Source: Closterium sp. Naga37s-1 (taxonomy: Eukaryota; Streptophyta; Zygnematophyceae; Desmidiales; Closteriaceae). From it: a stretch of 64,000 nt of DNA. Made by a program: the position numbers and the translations under genes. The stretch covers positions 124,001-188,000 of the forward strand of contig CANJKZ010000522.1 of the NCBI GenBank assembly GCA_947471745.1, written 5' to 3'. Shown in pieces: positions 23,895 to 35,073 of the stretch. Within the stretch, counting starts at the first letter, position 1. Each line of letters opens with the position of its first letter. The notes beneath the pieces are model-generated. The model was not told where the DNA came from. It saw only the letters and a program-made list of their open reading frames with translations, and searched no databases.

Positions 23895-26800
23895 ATAGCA
23901 TAAAAATGACTGGATTATGGTATCATACCTTCGTTTTTACAACAAATGCACACAATGTTTAATCTTTCGTGCTGCACACCTGGTTACCAGGAGCCATCCT
24001 TGTCCTTTCACGCGTTTTTTTTTTCACGCGTGTTGCATTGTGCGACACAAGAATTGCTGCTCCAACTTGTGTTGTAATCTGAGCATAGGGTTGCATTGTG
24101 CGACACAAGAATTGCTGCTCCAACTTGTGTTGTAATCTGAGGATAGGACAATCCAGCCCCCTCTCTCGAGCTGACGGCGCCAACTACAGTAGTTCCAGAA
24201 GCTCCCGTTTCCGTGACAGTGTCGCTTTTCGTAGTACACGTACAACTGCCATTTCGTTCACGCTCTGGGCATTAGGGGCGTATCACACGAGCACTTTATT
24301 ACGGTGAGGTGCGATGTTATGTGTGGTAAAGCGGCCTGTATACAATAACCGAAGGTTTAGTACGGTTTCAAACTTAACGAGCTCAATATGCCGTTCCCTT
24401 CTGCGTGGAGGAGATGAAGCGCCAACGCAACAACGGTGACCAAGCTTTGGTGATTATTCATCTCAGATGGTGGTGCATTGACTTACGCAGGTTCAAACTT
24501 TTGGTACGTAAGGTGGAGTTCATTCGTACACCCTGGTTAGGGACGCGCATGTTCAAGAATCCCCACCCCACCCTCCTCGGTGATGGGCCTTAGCCTGGGT
24601 GCCAATCTCAACCACATCAGCTCATCGGTCCTTTGCTCATGTGGAGGAACTTCCGGTTTGTACCCTACAATAACGATGACTATCGTCACCTCCTCACCTC
24701 ACCCAACCATCGCCGGAAGTTGGGCAACACTTCGACAGCTGGATTATGCACTGTTCAATCGAACGTGAACGAGGCAGATGCTGCAGATCCATCGCTGGTG
24801 CCTTTCTGTACAGATTCAGTATATCTTCCAATCAGGGAAAAGGTCCCTGATTTCGGACTACAGTTGTGAGGGGCAGATTGAAGTGTAGATTTACAGCTTT
24901 GTACGTTATGCCAAAACAGAAAGCACCCAACGACCTCAGTTCACATGACGGCATTTAGAAGTTAATTTTGTTTCGATTGTCCAACTCAGGTAGGACGGGT
25001 CCCTTCGGAAAACACAAGTTCCGAATGCTGCCACAAGCACGCACTGTTTCCTCCGTCGCTGAGTGCATGTGTGCTCACTGTTACTCCCCTCCCCTGCATG
25101 ATGCGCGGAACAGTGCTAGGACCGCGCACATGGCCTCATCTATGCCTCCACCTCTCACAATTCGTCTGCAACAGCAACCCCAAGCCTGTGGCGGGCCCGC
25201 TTTCTCTGCTTTCCGTCCAGGGCTGTTGTGTCCCCCACTGGAAGCTTTCGAGGCAGATAAAGAGGCCTTGGCTTGAAGTTTTTCCCAGTTTGACCCACAA
25301 ACATGACCCTTCGAACCAATTCATTCTTCAGCAGCGTTACATTTTATTGCCCTGGGTGTCTCTACTTCGTTTAATTTTGAGCCTAACTACGCTATATGGC
25401 CTAGCTTCAAGGTTCTTCGTGTCAGTCAGCCAGTATGGGCGGTGCTCTCTCCCCCTCGTCACTGCTGAAGACCAGCTCTCTGCCCGTGCTTCCCTCCAAC
25501 GTCGTTCTTCATCCGGCCGCTCCCAGCACGGACTCATCGCTCGTCTCCACGCGCTGCGACTGCACCATCCACCCCGCCTCCTCGTCTCTCAACCCCATCG
25601 CCGCCATTTCCTCTCCCTCCCGCCTCCAGCGCCGTCTTTACTATTGGGATGCCGCGTGCCATGGCAGCAGTCCCCGCCGGCCCACTCTCGTGCGCACGCA
25701 GTCGTGCGCGACGCCGTCCGTCGCCGTCGAGATCGCCTGCGAGCAGTCGTGCACGTCGTCGCCATCTTGCCGCCGGACGCTCTCCTGCCCGCAGTGGGCT
25801 ACTCCCAGCGCACCTCGCGGGGCCGCGGCAGAGCCTGCTGCTGTAACGACGCGAGCCTGCGAGTCGCAAGCGGCTACCGTTGCTCCCAGTGCGGCTCGTA
25901 TGCGCGTGGCTCGAGAGGAGGTCAACTCCAGAGCCCCGTCGGCGTCGTCGACTCGCCACGGGCCCCCATGCGTGGACGTGCGTCGCGCCGATGAGTCCGT
26001 GTTTCACTGGGCCGCGCGCACGCGGATTCAGCAGGCGCAAGCCGCACTCGCCGATTGAAGTGTCAGTTTTCCGCATTACCGTGGCGCTTCGCCTTGCCGC
26101 CCCAACGACTACCTTTTCCGCCACGCCAACGTGGACCCTTGCCGCGATCCGTGCGGACCTTTTCCACAACCCAGCTCTCCGCTGCACCGTCGTGCATCGG
26201 ACCAGCCTTGGCCTCGGTTTTGCCCTTTTCAGGGATTGGTTTTACCCGCTTGCGCGCTCTTGTGCTCCTAATGCGGTTGTGAAGGAACATGGAAGACAGC
26301 AAGTCAGCGTCGTCATTTTACCATGCCATGCCGCCTTGACCATCTCTTGCCTCATTTTGGATTGTTTCTTCTGAGCCAAGCTCCGGCTCAAGGTTTTGTT
26401 GCGGCACTACCCCGCAAAGAGTGCCGTTGATGCTGGAAAATGTAATTATTGGAATATATAATACCTACATAGTATACCTACTAAGCAGCTGTCCCAATGA
26501 AATATGTAAAGCGCGCTATAATCACTGATATTGCTGCAAATATGTTAACAAGAATTGATGCTACGAAGGAGAAATTCCGTAGAAGCAGATCAGTGAGTGT
26601 GCTGATCCGGCTATGGTGCTTCACGATCGTGTCTGTCAGCTGCTAATGCCATCTTCTGATGGCTTCCTAAGACTCACACGAGCTGCTGAGTATGCGTTGC
26701 CTTTCTTGTCCTCCACACAGACGCGCCGTGTCATCTGTAGTGTGAGTCTGAGGCTGCGACTCCGGTGGGTAGGGGAATGATGGAGGCGACCACTCCTCCG

Positions 26801-27170
26801 GCCGTGGAATGGGCAAAGCCTCTGGAAGCGGAGCAGTTGACGGTTCAAAAGCCCCCGCATTCCTCCCCAAACCCCTTGCCGACTTATTTCTGGGATGAGC
26901 GATATGCTGCGCGGTTTGGCCCAGGTTGTGGGCGCGGATGCTCTCTTTCCATCCCGCCACCAGCACGGTGGCGCCAGCGAGGTGCTGCACCGCGGCTTCC
27001 GTAGCTTCAAATCCAACTCCAACGCGCAGGTACACGACGCCCCAACCCTGCGCGCAGCTCCAGGTGAACTCGTCTTGAGTGCAGCTGGATCTCGCTCACT
27101 CCACGGCCGTCACGCACTGTCCGCGGGCCTGCCCGCGCATGCTGTCACGCGGCAGCTGCAGTCGCGACTC
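23895..27170. other. Interval without a confident gene
   Basis: To the right of gypsy A, 23895-25000 is AT-richer DNA with only short ORFs and one 58-bp tandem duplication. The stretch 25430-26060 is GC-rich and open in several frames on both strands (207 aa on plus from 25435, 217 aa on minus from 26187), with no motif I recognise. The stretch 26400-26600 is AT-rich. On the minus strand two overlapping ORFs at 26636-27035 could be exons of the hypothetical gene to the right, but I cannot choose between frames. Confidence 0.5.
24032..24147 (+). repeat. Two-copy 58-bp tandem duplication
   Basis: The units 24032-24089 and 24090-24147 begin GTTGCATTGTGCGACACAAG and differ only at the end (GAGCATAGG versus GAGGATAGG). 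Confidence 0.9.
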
Positions 27171-27914
27171 TCATCGAGTCGCCTCTTGTGCCATCATCTC
27201 CGCCTCCCGCACGTCATCGCCGCGTCTGGAATACGGCGGGCGGTCCTTGAGACTTGGTCGCGACACCATGAAAGACTCGCGCGCGCCTACGTTGCTCGCG
27301 CGGACCCCCAAACTACAGCTCAGACCTTCCGGCCCGTTCGTCCCAGCTGATGAGAACGACAAACTGGGGGAGTGGCGGGCGACAACAGGGCTGGAGTGGC
27401 GGCGGACGAAAGCGGCCGGGCTGGGGGAGGAGCCTCGGCTGGGCCCGCGATGCGACTTGGAGCGCGGGAATCGCGGACGCGGCACTGGGGCGGCTGGACT
27501 GGCACTGGCGCTGTGGGAGTGCGAGCGTGCGAACCTCGCCGGCTCATCGTAGAACCGCAGCTCCTGCGCCAACTGCGCGCCCTCCACCCTCGACAGATCG
27601 AGCGACGCGCGACGCGCCCGCACGGAAGGAGGGCGGCGTGCTAGTCGGACGGCTTGGGTGGGGGGTTGCGATTGGAAGGCGGATTCGAGCTGGTCGATGA
27701 ACGTCTGGCAGCGAAGGGCGCTCAGCTCTCGCTGCGCGTGGAGCAGCTCAAGCTTGCTCTCCAGCGAGCGCATCCCCAGGTCGTCCAAACGGCTCTGGCC
27801 TAGCCGCGACGGCGACTCGACTCCGGACGGCGAAATAGGTGGGTGCGGGACGGATGGGCGGTAAGAGACTGAGACGGCCCCGTCGAAGGACGAGCTCCGA
27901 GGGCACATGATCAT
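27171..27914 (-). CDS. Hypothetical protein, possible exon of a larger gene
   Basis: This 247-codon minus-strand ORF starts at ATG 27914. Residues about 45-85 (RSLESKLELLHAQRELSALRCQTFIDQLESAF) have a heptad-like pattern that fits a short coiled coil. The rest is rich in Ser, Arg and Pro with RS-type stretches, as in disordered regulatory proteins. No catalytic motif is seen. Minus-strand ORFs further on (27035-26667 and 27022-26636) could be a downstream exon. It has no neighbour that suggests a role. I do not recognise the family, and it could be a chance ORF in GC-rich DNA. Confidence 0.3.
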   Translation of the reverse strand: MIMCPRSSSFDGAVSVSYRPSVPHPPISPSGVESPSRLGQSRLDDLGMRSLESKLELLHAQRELSALRCQTFIDQLESAFQSQPPTQAVRLARRPPSVRARRASLDLSRVEGAQLAQELRFYDEPARFARSHSHSASASPAAPVPRPRFPRSKSHRGPSRGSSPSPAAFVRRHSSPVVARHSPSLSFSSAGTNGPEGLSCSLGVRASNVGARESFMVSRPSLKDRPPYSRRGDDVREAEMMAQEATR

Positions 27915-29031
27915 GGCTGGCCGCTCTTTCTATTCGTCGAAGTGCTAGATTGCTAGCTCAAACCGGAAAAGCAATGCGTTAGCTGGGTATCTGAGTCGAA
28001 AAAGTACTTCAAGTTCGGCTCTGGTAGTATAACTATATACGTAAGGAGCCTGGAAGTTGAAAAGCCAGTGTGTAACGTTGGGATGCAGGAAAAATGCACT
28101 TGAAGTAGCAGCAGGCATAATCGCTCTCTAGAATCTAGACAAACGACGGAGCTAGCGACGATTGATCCAAAATGCTGGTGGTTCCTAAAAATGTGTCTGG
28201 TCTTCTGGTGTCGAGAGGACAAGCCGCATGGAAGCATGCGAGGGCCAGAGGGATCAGTTGCACATTATGATCCACATCACGCGGCATGCGATTCGAGTCT
28301 GAGCATGTCACGTGCTTGCTGGGCTGGTTCGGTGACGGGTACCGCCAGAGGAGGTTAGGTCTGGTCACCCTAGCAGATCCTATTGGCCAAACATCTCAGA
28401 TCAGGTTTGGTCAAAGCCTAACCAGCCCTGGGCAAGACCCGAGCCACCTTTGCCACGCTGGGCACCCAGGTTTCGGTCGTTTGGGATTTGGACGTACCGC
28501 AATTTCCAAGACTGAGCGAAAAACGTCAAGTGAACTCTCATAATTGAGCTGGCCGACCAGACAGACTGGCATATGTCGTTTATACCAGTACTCACAGCTG
28601 GATTTTCAGATGCCTTCTGGAAGATTGCAACCACAATGTGCTAATTGACCTCGGAAGGACGGAACTTTAATGACAGCCATTCATAAAAGAACTCTCAAAG
28701 CTTAGCAAACTGTTAGCAGGGGACTGGGCATAAAATGAGAACCAAGAGATTTCCCGGGATTTCGGATCCACAAGACTCGTTCACTACACTCTGTAAATGG
28801 CAAATAAATTGGGGAATCCAGGATGACCGAGTCTGGTGTGAGGTGCCTGTTTGGCAACCGCTAAAGGTCGCTTCTGGAAACAATCACCAACGGCTTCGCG
28901 TGGGTCACACCCTGTCGTGAGCCACAAAAGTGAGTAGAGCTGAGCTACACTACACTTGCGCAGACGGTAGGACGTCTTGTACATTGGCGGATGCACACAT
29001 AGAGGGACCAGAAATGCAAACCCGTAGAGGT
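27915..29031. other. Intergenic, no gene seen
   Basis: About 1.1 kb of mixed composition with only short ORFs (under 95 codons) on both strands. I see no repeat, RNA gene or conserved motif here. Confidence 0.5.
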
Positions 29032-29040
29032 GTATTTCAA

Positions 29041-29203
29041 GGGAAAATATGTCAATGGTAACTTGCATGGGGAACTATAACGCGTACGGTAACGATTTCA
29101 ACGCGTTTGGTAACTCGCTTAACGCGTTTGGTAACTCGCTTAACACGTTTGGTAACTCGCTTAACACGTATGGTAACTATACACTAGCAGCCCATCACGC
29201 GAA
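29041..29203 (+). repeat. Left terminal inverted repeat with 21-bp subrepeats
   Basis: It contains a tandem run of AACGCGTTTGGTAACTCGCTT-like units (about 29078-29180) and ends in a CTAGCAGCCCATCACGCGAA block that is matched in reverse complement on the right. Confidence 0.85.
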
Positions 29204-29348
29204 CGGTAACTAGAAGAAACCCTCGCCCAAAATGACCCTGATTCTGGTTTTTCCCGCTCGCGTCAGACTAAATTGACGAATCTTGAAGCATAAATCTCTG
29301 ACACACTCTCCGAAATTCTGACACAATTTTCCGAAATGTTGACACACT

Positions 29349-29470
29349 TGTGAAAGTTTAAAAAGAAGGAGAGTTGCACTAGCAAGAATGAGGATACAAA
29401 TAACAAACCCTAGAAGGGTTGTACTCGCTATAGAGCACCCCACTACAGGCTAGAGCATAATATTCTGACA
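29349..29470 (-). repeat. 3' LTR of the 1.6-kb element
   Basis: The plus strand reads TGTGAAAG...TTCTGACA, 122 bp. Confidence 0.88.
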
Positions 29471-30137
29471 CACCCCCATAGCCAAAGTGGGGTGTAATCA
29501 GCAGAGCAAGCACAGCAGTACAAGCTCAGGGTGGATCACAATGTCACCACACATTCTGAGCACAAGTTCAAGAAGCAATAGTTTAAAGTTCACAATTATG
29601 AGCAAAGCTAGAGGCTATCGCAGAGGGCAAGTGAGGAGGAGGAGAGACTGTGGGGGAGAGAAGATGGGAGGCGACTGCTGACGCTGCAGACACACAGACG
29701 AGCTGCTGGCTCAGTGGCTACCGGAACAACGCTCCGGACTACTGGGGTAACTGGCCCCGCGGCTAAAAGTAGCGGCAGACGAGCAACGGACCCACGGGCG
29801 ACTGGCGACTACCGGAGATTGTAGCCTCCGGACTGCTGCTGCTGCTGACGACAAGACTGCTGCCTCCACTCGACCTCCCCCAAACAGTACCACCCCTCCT
29901 GACACACACCCGCTGCTACACCGCTAGCTCCACTCCCCCTTCACCCCCCCTTAGCACCACTCCAACGGCTCCAACAAGTCCACCCCCCCTCAGCGGCAGC
30001 TGCAGCACAGGGAGACGGAGGAGGAGGAGGAGCAGGGAACGGCACACAGTAGTTTCACCCCCATACCCCTCACCCCCAAACCCTAATTCAGGAGAACGGG
30101 CTGTAGGAGGGGTGGGGCGCCAGCAGAAGCACGGGGG

Positions 30138-30275
30138 TGTCAGAGGTCTACTGGTGATCCCCGATTGATCGTAGGGAAGGGTTACAGGCTCGTTGTCCTG
30201 GGGGGTTATGGGCGCACTGACCCGCTACTTAACAAGCCCTTTTATCCCAATGGTCTAGTGGTTGGGATTCTGACA
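30138..30275 (+). repeat. Solo LTR of the TRIM family
   Basis: It is 138 bp, TGTCAGAGG...TTCTGACA, and nearly identical to both LTRs of the TRIM at 44574-44917. It is flanked by GGGGG on both sides (30133-30137 and 30276-30280), which fits a 5-bp target duplication. It contains the tRNA-like TGGTCTAGTGG block near its end. Confidence 0.88.
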
Positions 30276-30359
30276 GGGGGACAGCGGGGAGGGCAGGGGC
30301 AGCGAGGAAAGGGCCGCCCACGGGCCTGGCACAGCCTCCCGAACCGCGCGCAGGCGGCC

Positions 30360-30745
30360 CGAGCCGCGCGCGGGCCTGGCGCAGCCCGTACGGGCCGCGC
30401 GCGGGCCTGGCGCAGCCCGTACGGGCCGCGCGCGGGCCTGGCGCAGCCCGTACGGGCCGCGCGCGGGTCTGGCGCAGCCCGTACGGGCCGCGCGCCGGCT
30501 GTACGGGCCGCGCGCAGGCCACGACGGGCGACGGGGGGCGACGCGCGGGTCCCCGTCGCCCGTCGCAGCGCCTCCCGAGGGCGACGCGGCGAGTGACGGG
30601 GTAGAAGCCCGCCGCGCGCCTCGGGGCGCACAGCGGGCAGAGAACCGCCGCGCGCCACGGGGCGCACGGCGGGCAGAAAACCGCCGCGCGCCTCGGGGCG
30701 CACGGCGGGAAGAAAAACTGCCGCACGCCACGGGGCGTGCGGCAC
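30360..30745. repeat. GC-rich tandem repeats inside the 1.6-kb element
   Basis: The first array (about 30365-30490) has 31-bp units of GCGCGGGCCTGGCGCAGCCC type. The second (about 30607-30745) has four units of CCGCCGCGCGCCTCGGGGCG type. The frames across it are open on the minus strand, but only because of composition. Confidence 0.8.
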
Positions 30746-30836
30746 AGAAGGTAGTAGTGGAAGTTGCAGCGGAAGCAACGAGGTGGTGAGCCCACCCACA
30801 GGATCGATCCAAGGGGATCGACCTGCTCTGATAGCA

Positions 30837-30961
30837 TGTGAAAGTTTAAAAAGAAGAAGGAGAGTTGCACTAGCAAGAATGAGGATACAAATAGCAAACC
30901 CTAGAAGGGTTGTACTCGCTATAGAGCACCCCACTACAGGCTAGAGCATAATATTCTGACA
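30837..30961 (-). repeat. 5' LTR of the 1.6-kb element
   Basis: The plus strand reads TGTGAAAG...TTCTGACA, 125 bp. It is nearly identical to its partner. Confidence 0.88.
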
Positions 30962-31558
30962 ACACTTTCCGAAATCCTGACACACTTTCCGATTTTCAAG
31001 CTAATTGCAAAACGTAAGTGTTGTGAAAACAACTGTTAATACAAAACTGACATTCTGACGCTCTTTCCGCAAACTGTTTGTACTTCATTATATCGTGCAG
31101 CCGGGGCAAACGAAATCTATAACCCTTTCAGATCGCAAATTAATTTGAGGGCATCAACCCTAAACTCATTGCGATAAGGCGTTTATGGTTCTTTTTTTTT
31201 TCAAATAAAACATGTAATTCTCAACAGCTGTATTTTTTCCCACATGCAAAAATTCTCCAACGTTGCAGTTATTACAAAAATTAAAGCCCCGAGGTTCTTT
31301 CGGGAAATGTTTTTTATCATTTTGCAAGTTCGCAATGATGCTATCAAAAATATGATTTTAACCGTTTTTGTACTAGCTACATATATATATATAAAACGCC
31401 TCCGAAACTTTTCGGTCCATGGTAATATAACAAACGAGGTCCTTCAAAGTCGCGGCGGGACTTGTTCAAGAAAGATAAAACTGTGCGTAAACGCTTTCAC
31501 AATTGATAAATTCCTTTTTTGTCATGATCATTTCGGCGGGAGTTTCATGTATTTACTA

Positions 31559-31720
31559 TTCGCGTGATGGGCTGCTAGTGTATAGTTACCATACGCGTTA
31601 AGCGAGTTACCAAACGTGTTATGCGAGTTACCAAACGCGTTAGCGGAGTTACCAAACGTGTTGAAATCGTTACCGTACGCGTTATAGTGCCCATGTAAGT
31701 TACCATTGAAGTATTTTCCC
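31559..31720 (-). repeat. Right terminal inverted repeat
   Basis: The reverse complement matches the left arm over essentially its whole length, including the order of the subrepeats, with scattered single-base differences. Confidence 0.85.
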
Positions 31721-31877
31721 GTCTTTCAACATTGCAAACTAGAAATGAAACGGGGTACAACCAGCATGGCGTCTTTCAACATAAAAAAATCAAATATATT
31801 CATTTACATCTCAACATCATCTCACTTTTGCAAACATATGAACTGAAGTGATCTAGGAATGTGGAGTGGGATGTGTG

Positions 31878-34199
31878 CAGGCCCCCAGAAGTCAGACTTT
31901 TTTGTCTGATTTGCTTGTTTTAGTCTGAGATTTCAGATTTTTTTTAGGGTGTACTCTGTAAAATTCAGAGTTTTTATTGTCTCAACTCTGTGAAAATCAG
32001 TTTTTTCTCTAGGCTGACTCTGACGTTTCAGAGTTTTCCGGGAGTGTACTCTGATGAATTCAGAGTACAAACGAGTTCCGACTCTGAATGAATCTACCTG
32101 CGCGCCGACACCCAGGATTAGCTGTGGTACATACATACATTGTACTTGTACCGCCGCCCTGCGGCCCGATGTTTCCCTCGTACAGCTGGATGTTTCACCC
32201 TACTCGCGCACTGATTGGTGCGTTTGGCATCTTTTGTCCGCCGTCACGAACTCCACTACCACCCCTGTACAAGATGCTGCAGCAGTTGCCACCCACGTAA
32301 ACGTGATGGCAAGCAGACGGTCCTTTAGGCAGCATCGTGTACCACGATGCTGCAACATCCACACCACACACTGCAACGATGCGCCTCGTCGTTGCCGTGC
32401 ATGGTAGGCAACCACCCACACAACTCAATGATGGCCCATCTTGGTAAAGGGCCTTCGTGTTTGTGCTAGGGTTTCATCCACACCCCTCAGCTACAACTCA
32501 CGGGCCCAAGCCAGTGCCCAGTTTTGCCTCAGCCATCATCTCTCTAGTTCCTGCTCGGCAGGCTCTTTCACAGCCCCGCCATGGCGGTGCTGGACAATCC
32601 CGCCACAGGCGACGACGACCCTGATGAGCGGCCTGCCTTAACAGGCTTGGACTTCTTGCTTAGTACACTAGATCTCGATAAAGCTGCACGCGCCACGCCC
32701 AATACGATTCCCATACAGAAAGCACCCGCGGCTCCAGTTATCTCACTTTCTGCCGACCATGTGGCAGAGACATCTGCGGAACCAACCGTTGATTCACAGT
32801 CGCAGATTCCGACTCAGACCACGGCGCGCACGACCCGTCTCAAGCAGGCGACCTTGACCTTCGGCAAACCTGCGTCGTCAGCGAGCTGCTGTCCCCCTTC
32901 ATCGCGCGCCATGGGCCTGGAGGAAACCGGGAGGTGAAGGTTGAAGGGATTGATTCGGACGGCCGACCAGCACGCTTCAAATTCGTGCTGCACGAGGACG
33001 AGCTGGAGGAGTTTGAAGGGCCCGGCACCCACGATGGCTGTGTGGAGGTTTGCACAGAGTTCGCCGAGGTGATCGTGCACCAACTGGAGCACCGGCTTGG
33101 CGACCTGAACGGGATGTCCGGCGCTAGGCTCTTCACCCCCGACGAGTACCCGTTGGAGCGTGGAGAGAGGAACCGCAGGTGCCTCGAGTGGCTTCAGTCG
33201 CTTGTCACGCTGTTCAAGGCCGACCGGACGGATGAGATCCTGCCAGGTAAGCCATTAAGCAGCTTGGTTTTAATATCAGGCTACCCCGATGCATCGTTTG
33301 TATTGCATGTCGCTTCAATGAATGTTTGAATTTGGGTTCTGAGCTTGCTCCTCCTGTTTTACTTCCTATCCCGTCAGGAATTGACAAGCGCCGCGCAGAG
33401 AAGGAGCTGCGCATGTTCACTTCGGTGCTTGCAGCATCTACCAAGGGCGAGCGCAGTTTTCACGCGGGTCTCACTGCCATGCTCAAGACTCCCGACTGGC
33501 GGGAGAACTACCCCAACTTGGTGCTCCTGTGGGTGGCGGTTGCTGTACTGCCGCTGAGCACCGTGGAGTGCGAGCGGGGGTTCTCCCGCCAGAACATCAT
33601 TAAGTCGTTGAAGAGGGGCGCGCTCAAGGATGCTCGCCTGGGGGACCTTATGTGCATGAGCTTGATGGATTACGCCCCCGACTGGGATGAGATTGTGACA
33701 GTCTGGAGGAGTTACAAGAAGCGCAAGCCCCAGAGCAACGCTCCACTCCCGCCTGCAGGAAAGCAACACAACAAGAAGGGCAGGGAGGCAGATGAAGAGA
33801 TGGATGTAGTTGACCTAGAAGATGAGCAGGATGCAGTTGACTCCGATGATGATGATGGATTTAATGAGTAGGAGTCTAGGAGAGGAGGATTAGTAGGATG
33901 TTGTAGTGCTAGGATACATGAATAGGGTAGTTATAGCTCTGGCTAATCAAAGAAAAGTAGCATTTTGTATGTAGGCTTTTGCAATGTACGTTACGTAGTT
34001 CAAACAAGACAAACAGTTTAGCAAGACAGCTAGAAAGACAATCAGACTTGATAGGCGGTGATTCTGAATCTTTCAGACTTTTATTTTAGGGAACTCTGAA
34101 CTATCAGCCTTTTTTTTTTTTGCAACTCTGTCAGATTCAGACTACAACGTTGGGAGAGTCTGACGAATCAGACAGGCTAAAAACGAATCTGAGGGCCTG
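31878..34199 (+). mobile_element. hAT-family DNA transposon, probably defective
   Basis: The inverted ends are CAGGCCCCCAGA (31878) and, in reverse complement on the right, CAGGCCCTCAGA (ending 34199), 11 of 12 matching. Flanks are GATGTGTG (31870-31877) and GATATGTG (34200-34207), an 8-bp duplication with one mismatch, as expected for hAT. Both ends are rich in TCAGAC/TCTGA subterminal motifs (31890-32090 and 34040-34190), which are probable transposase binding sites. The interior holds a transposase gene remnant. The last two bases of the right duplication are the first two of the gypsy B LTR. Confidence 0.85.
32581..33871 (+). pseudogene. hAT transposase remnant with C-terminal dimerisation domain
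   Basis: The first ORF (32581-32937) has a plausible N-terminus (TTRLKQATLTFG, then disordered). A second frame (open from about 32838) reads LLSPFIARHGPGG... through EVCTEFAEVIVHQLEHRLGD to a GT-AG intron at 33247-33377. This intron joins ...DEILPG to IDKRRAEKELRMF in frame. The last exon ends at 33871 after the conserved hAT dimerisation block (LWVAVAVLPLSTVECERGFS...LMCMSLMDY) and an acidic tail. The zinc-finger and most of the catalytic core expected in a full hAT transposase (600 aa or more) are absent, and the first two parts are in different frames. It is most likely an internally deleted, non-functional copy. Confidence 0.75.
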
Positions 34200-34205
34200 G
34201 ATATG

Positions 34206-34531
34206 TGTTACGGGTGCAATGAATCGAGGTAGCGAGGATTGCACTAGAGTGTTCAATAAGTACAAAATATGAGCGAAGGCATGAGCGAATACTTCTACGC
34301 GAAACATGCAAACGGTAACGTGGTGCGTGCGAGCTAGCTAGTGCTACGCTGGCGCGAGGTTCGGGCTAGTCCCGAAGCGTAGGCCGACTCGGCTGCTCCA
34401 GCAGTGCGAGGTTTGGTGAAACAGTGCGCGCGAAGATGGCGAAGCCCCGTTAGCAGTAACGGACGAACAACGGTTGCGGCTGTACGCGATGTTGACGGTC
34501 GCAGTAAGGAATAGCGAGAAAATTCCTTACA
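34206..34531 (-). repeat. Gypsy B 3' LTR (326 bp)
   Basis: The plus strand reads TGTTACGGG...CCTTACA. Next to it inside the element lies a minus-strand polypurine tract. Confidence 0.9.
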
Positions 34532-34563
34532 CTACCCCTCCCCCCCTCAAGAAGGCCCCTCCG

Positions 34564-35068
34564 CTACGCGAGTGCGTGTATATCGCCTAAACCTCGGCTC
34601 CTCAAGTACACTTGTAGGGCAGGGTGTTTTTCGATGTTGGCCAGGGGCACCCAGCTATCCTCAGTTGGCGTGCGGTCCTTCCAACGAACGAGGAACTCGA
34701 TCCCCTTGATGCCTGTTGGGTGTCGAGTCCGATGGCTCAGAATCTTCTCGGGCTCAATGATCGGCTCCGATGCAGGGCGGGACATGGATGGCGGGCGGTG
34801 ACGAGGCAGTTGGCTCGTGGTTGGGATGTAAGGGCGAATCAGGCTGACGCTGAATGATGGGCTGATGTACCAGTCCGTCGGTAACAGTACATGGGCAGTA
34901 ACTGGGGTGATGGGCAGTCTTAAGTTATATGTGTCGAGTAGTACGTAATCTCCCGACTGGTACGTGACTGGGCGTCGGTGGCGGTCAGCATTTCGTTTTG
35001 CGATGACGTTGGCTTTTTTTATTGCTTCTGCGGCTGTGGTGCGGGCAGCTTGCAGAATCTCGGCGAAT
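34564..35068 (-). pseudogene. Gypsy B integrase C-terminus with chromodomain
   Basis: This continues integrase on the other side of copia 4: RNADRHRRPVTYQSGDYVLLDTYNLRLP, then a shortened GPY-like segment ending SVSLIRPYIP, and finally a chromodomain (EPEKILSHRTRHPTG, EFLVRWKDRTPTEDSWVPLANI) ending at 34564. The chromodomain places the element among chromoviruses, whose chromodomain is thought to direct integration into certain chromatin. Confidence 0.85.
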
Positions 35069-35073
35069 TGCTG

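Larger units (their letters stand above)
29349..30961 (-). mobile_element. Non-autonomous copia-type LTR element (1.6 kb) with perfect target duplication
   Basis: The LTRs are 29349-29470 and 30837-30961. They differ by a 3-bp indel and a base change, so the insertion is young. Target duplication ACACT is present at 29344-29348 and 30962-30966. The minus-strand primer-site region reads TGCTATCAGAGCAGG next to the 5' LTR. The sequence next to the 3' LTR (CCCATAGCCAAAGTGGGG and the following CTCAGGGTGGATCACAA block) matches the 3' non-coding end of copia 2, so it probably uses proteins of that family. The interior has no gag or pol. It holds a GC-rich repeat region and a solo LTR of the TRIM family. 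Confidence 0.88.
29041..31720. mobile_element. Mutator-like inverted-repeat element, non-autonomous, with a nested LTR element
   Basis: The ends are inverted repeats of about 160 bp: 29041-29203 and 31559-31720 in reverse complement, both starting GGGAAAATA. Flanking sequences are GTATTTCAA (29032-29040) and GTCTTTCAA (31721-31729), a 9-bp duplication with one mismatch; 8-9 bp duplications and long inverted repeats are typical of Mutator-like elements. Without the nested LTR element, only about 0.7 kb of interior remains, with no transposase ORF. The interior left of the LTR element and right after it carries repeated CTGACACACTTTCCGAAAT-type units. The family call is an inference from the ends alone. 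Confidence 0.75.

Noticed and set aside
25435..26187. A gene in the GC-rich block with 207-aa plus and 217-aa minus ORFs
   Set aside because: Both strands are open because of composition, no motif or splice pattern favours one, and nothing in the neighbourhood helps to decide.
30229..30934. Overlapping 185-230 aa minus-strand ORFs in the 1.6-kb LTR element
   Set aside because: Their frames overlap in a GC-rich repeat and read through LTR and solo-LTR sequence; no motif supports a protein.
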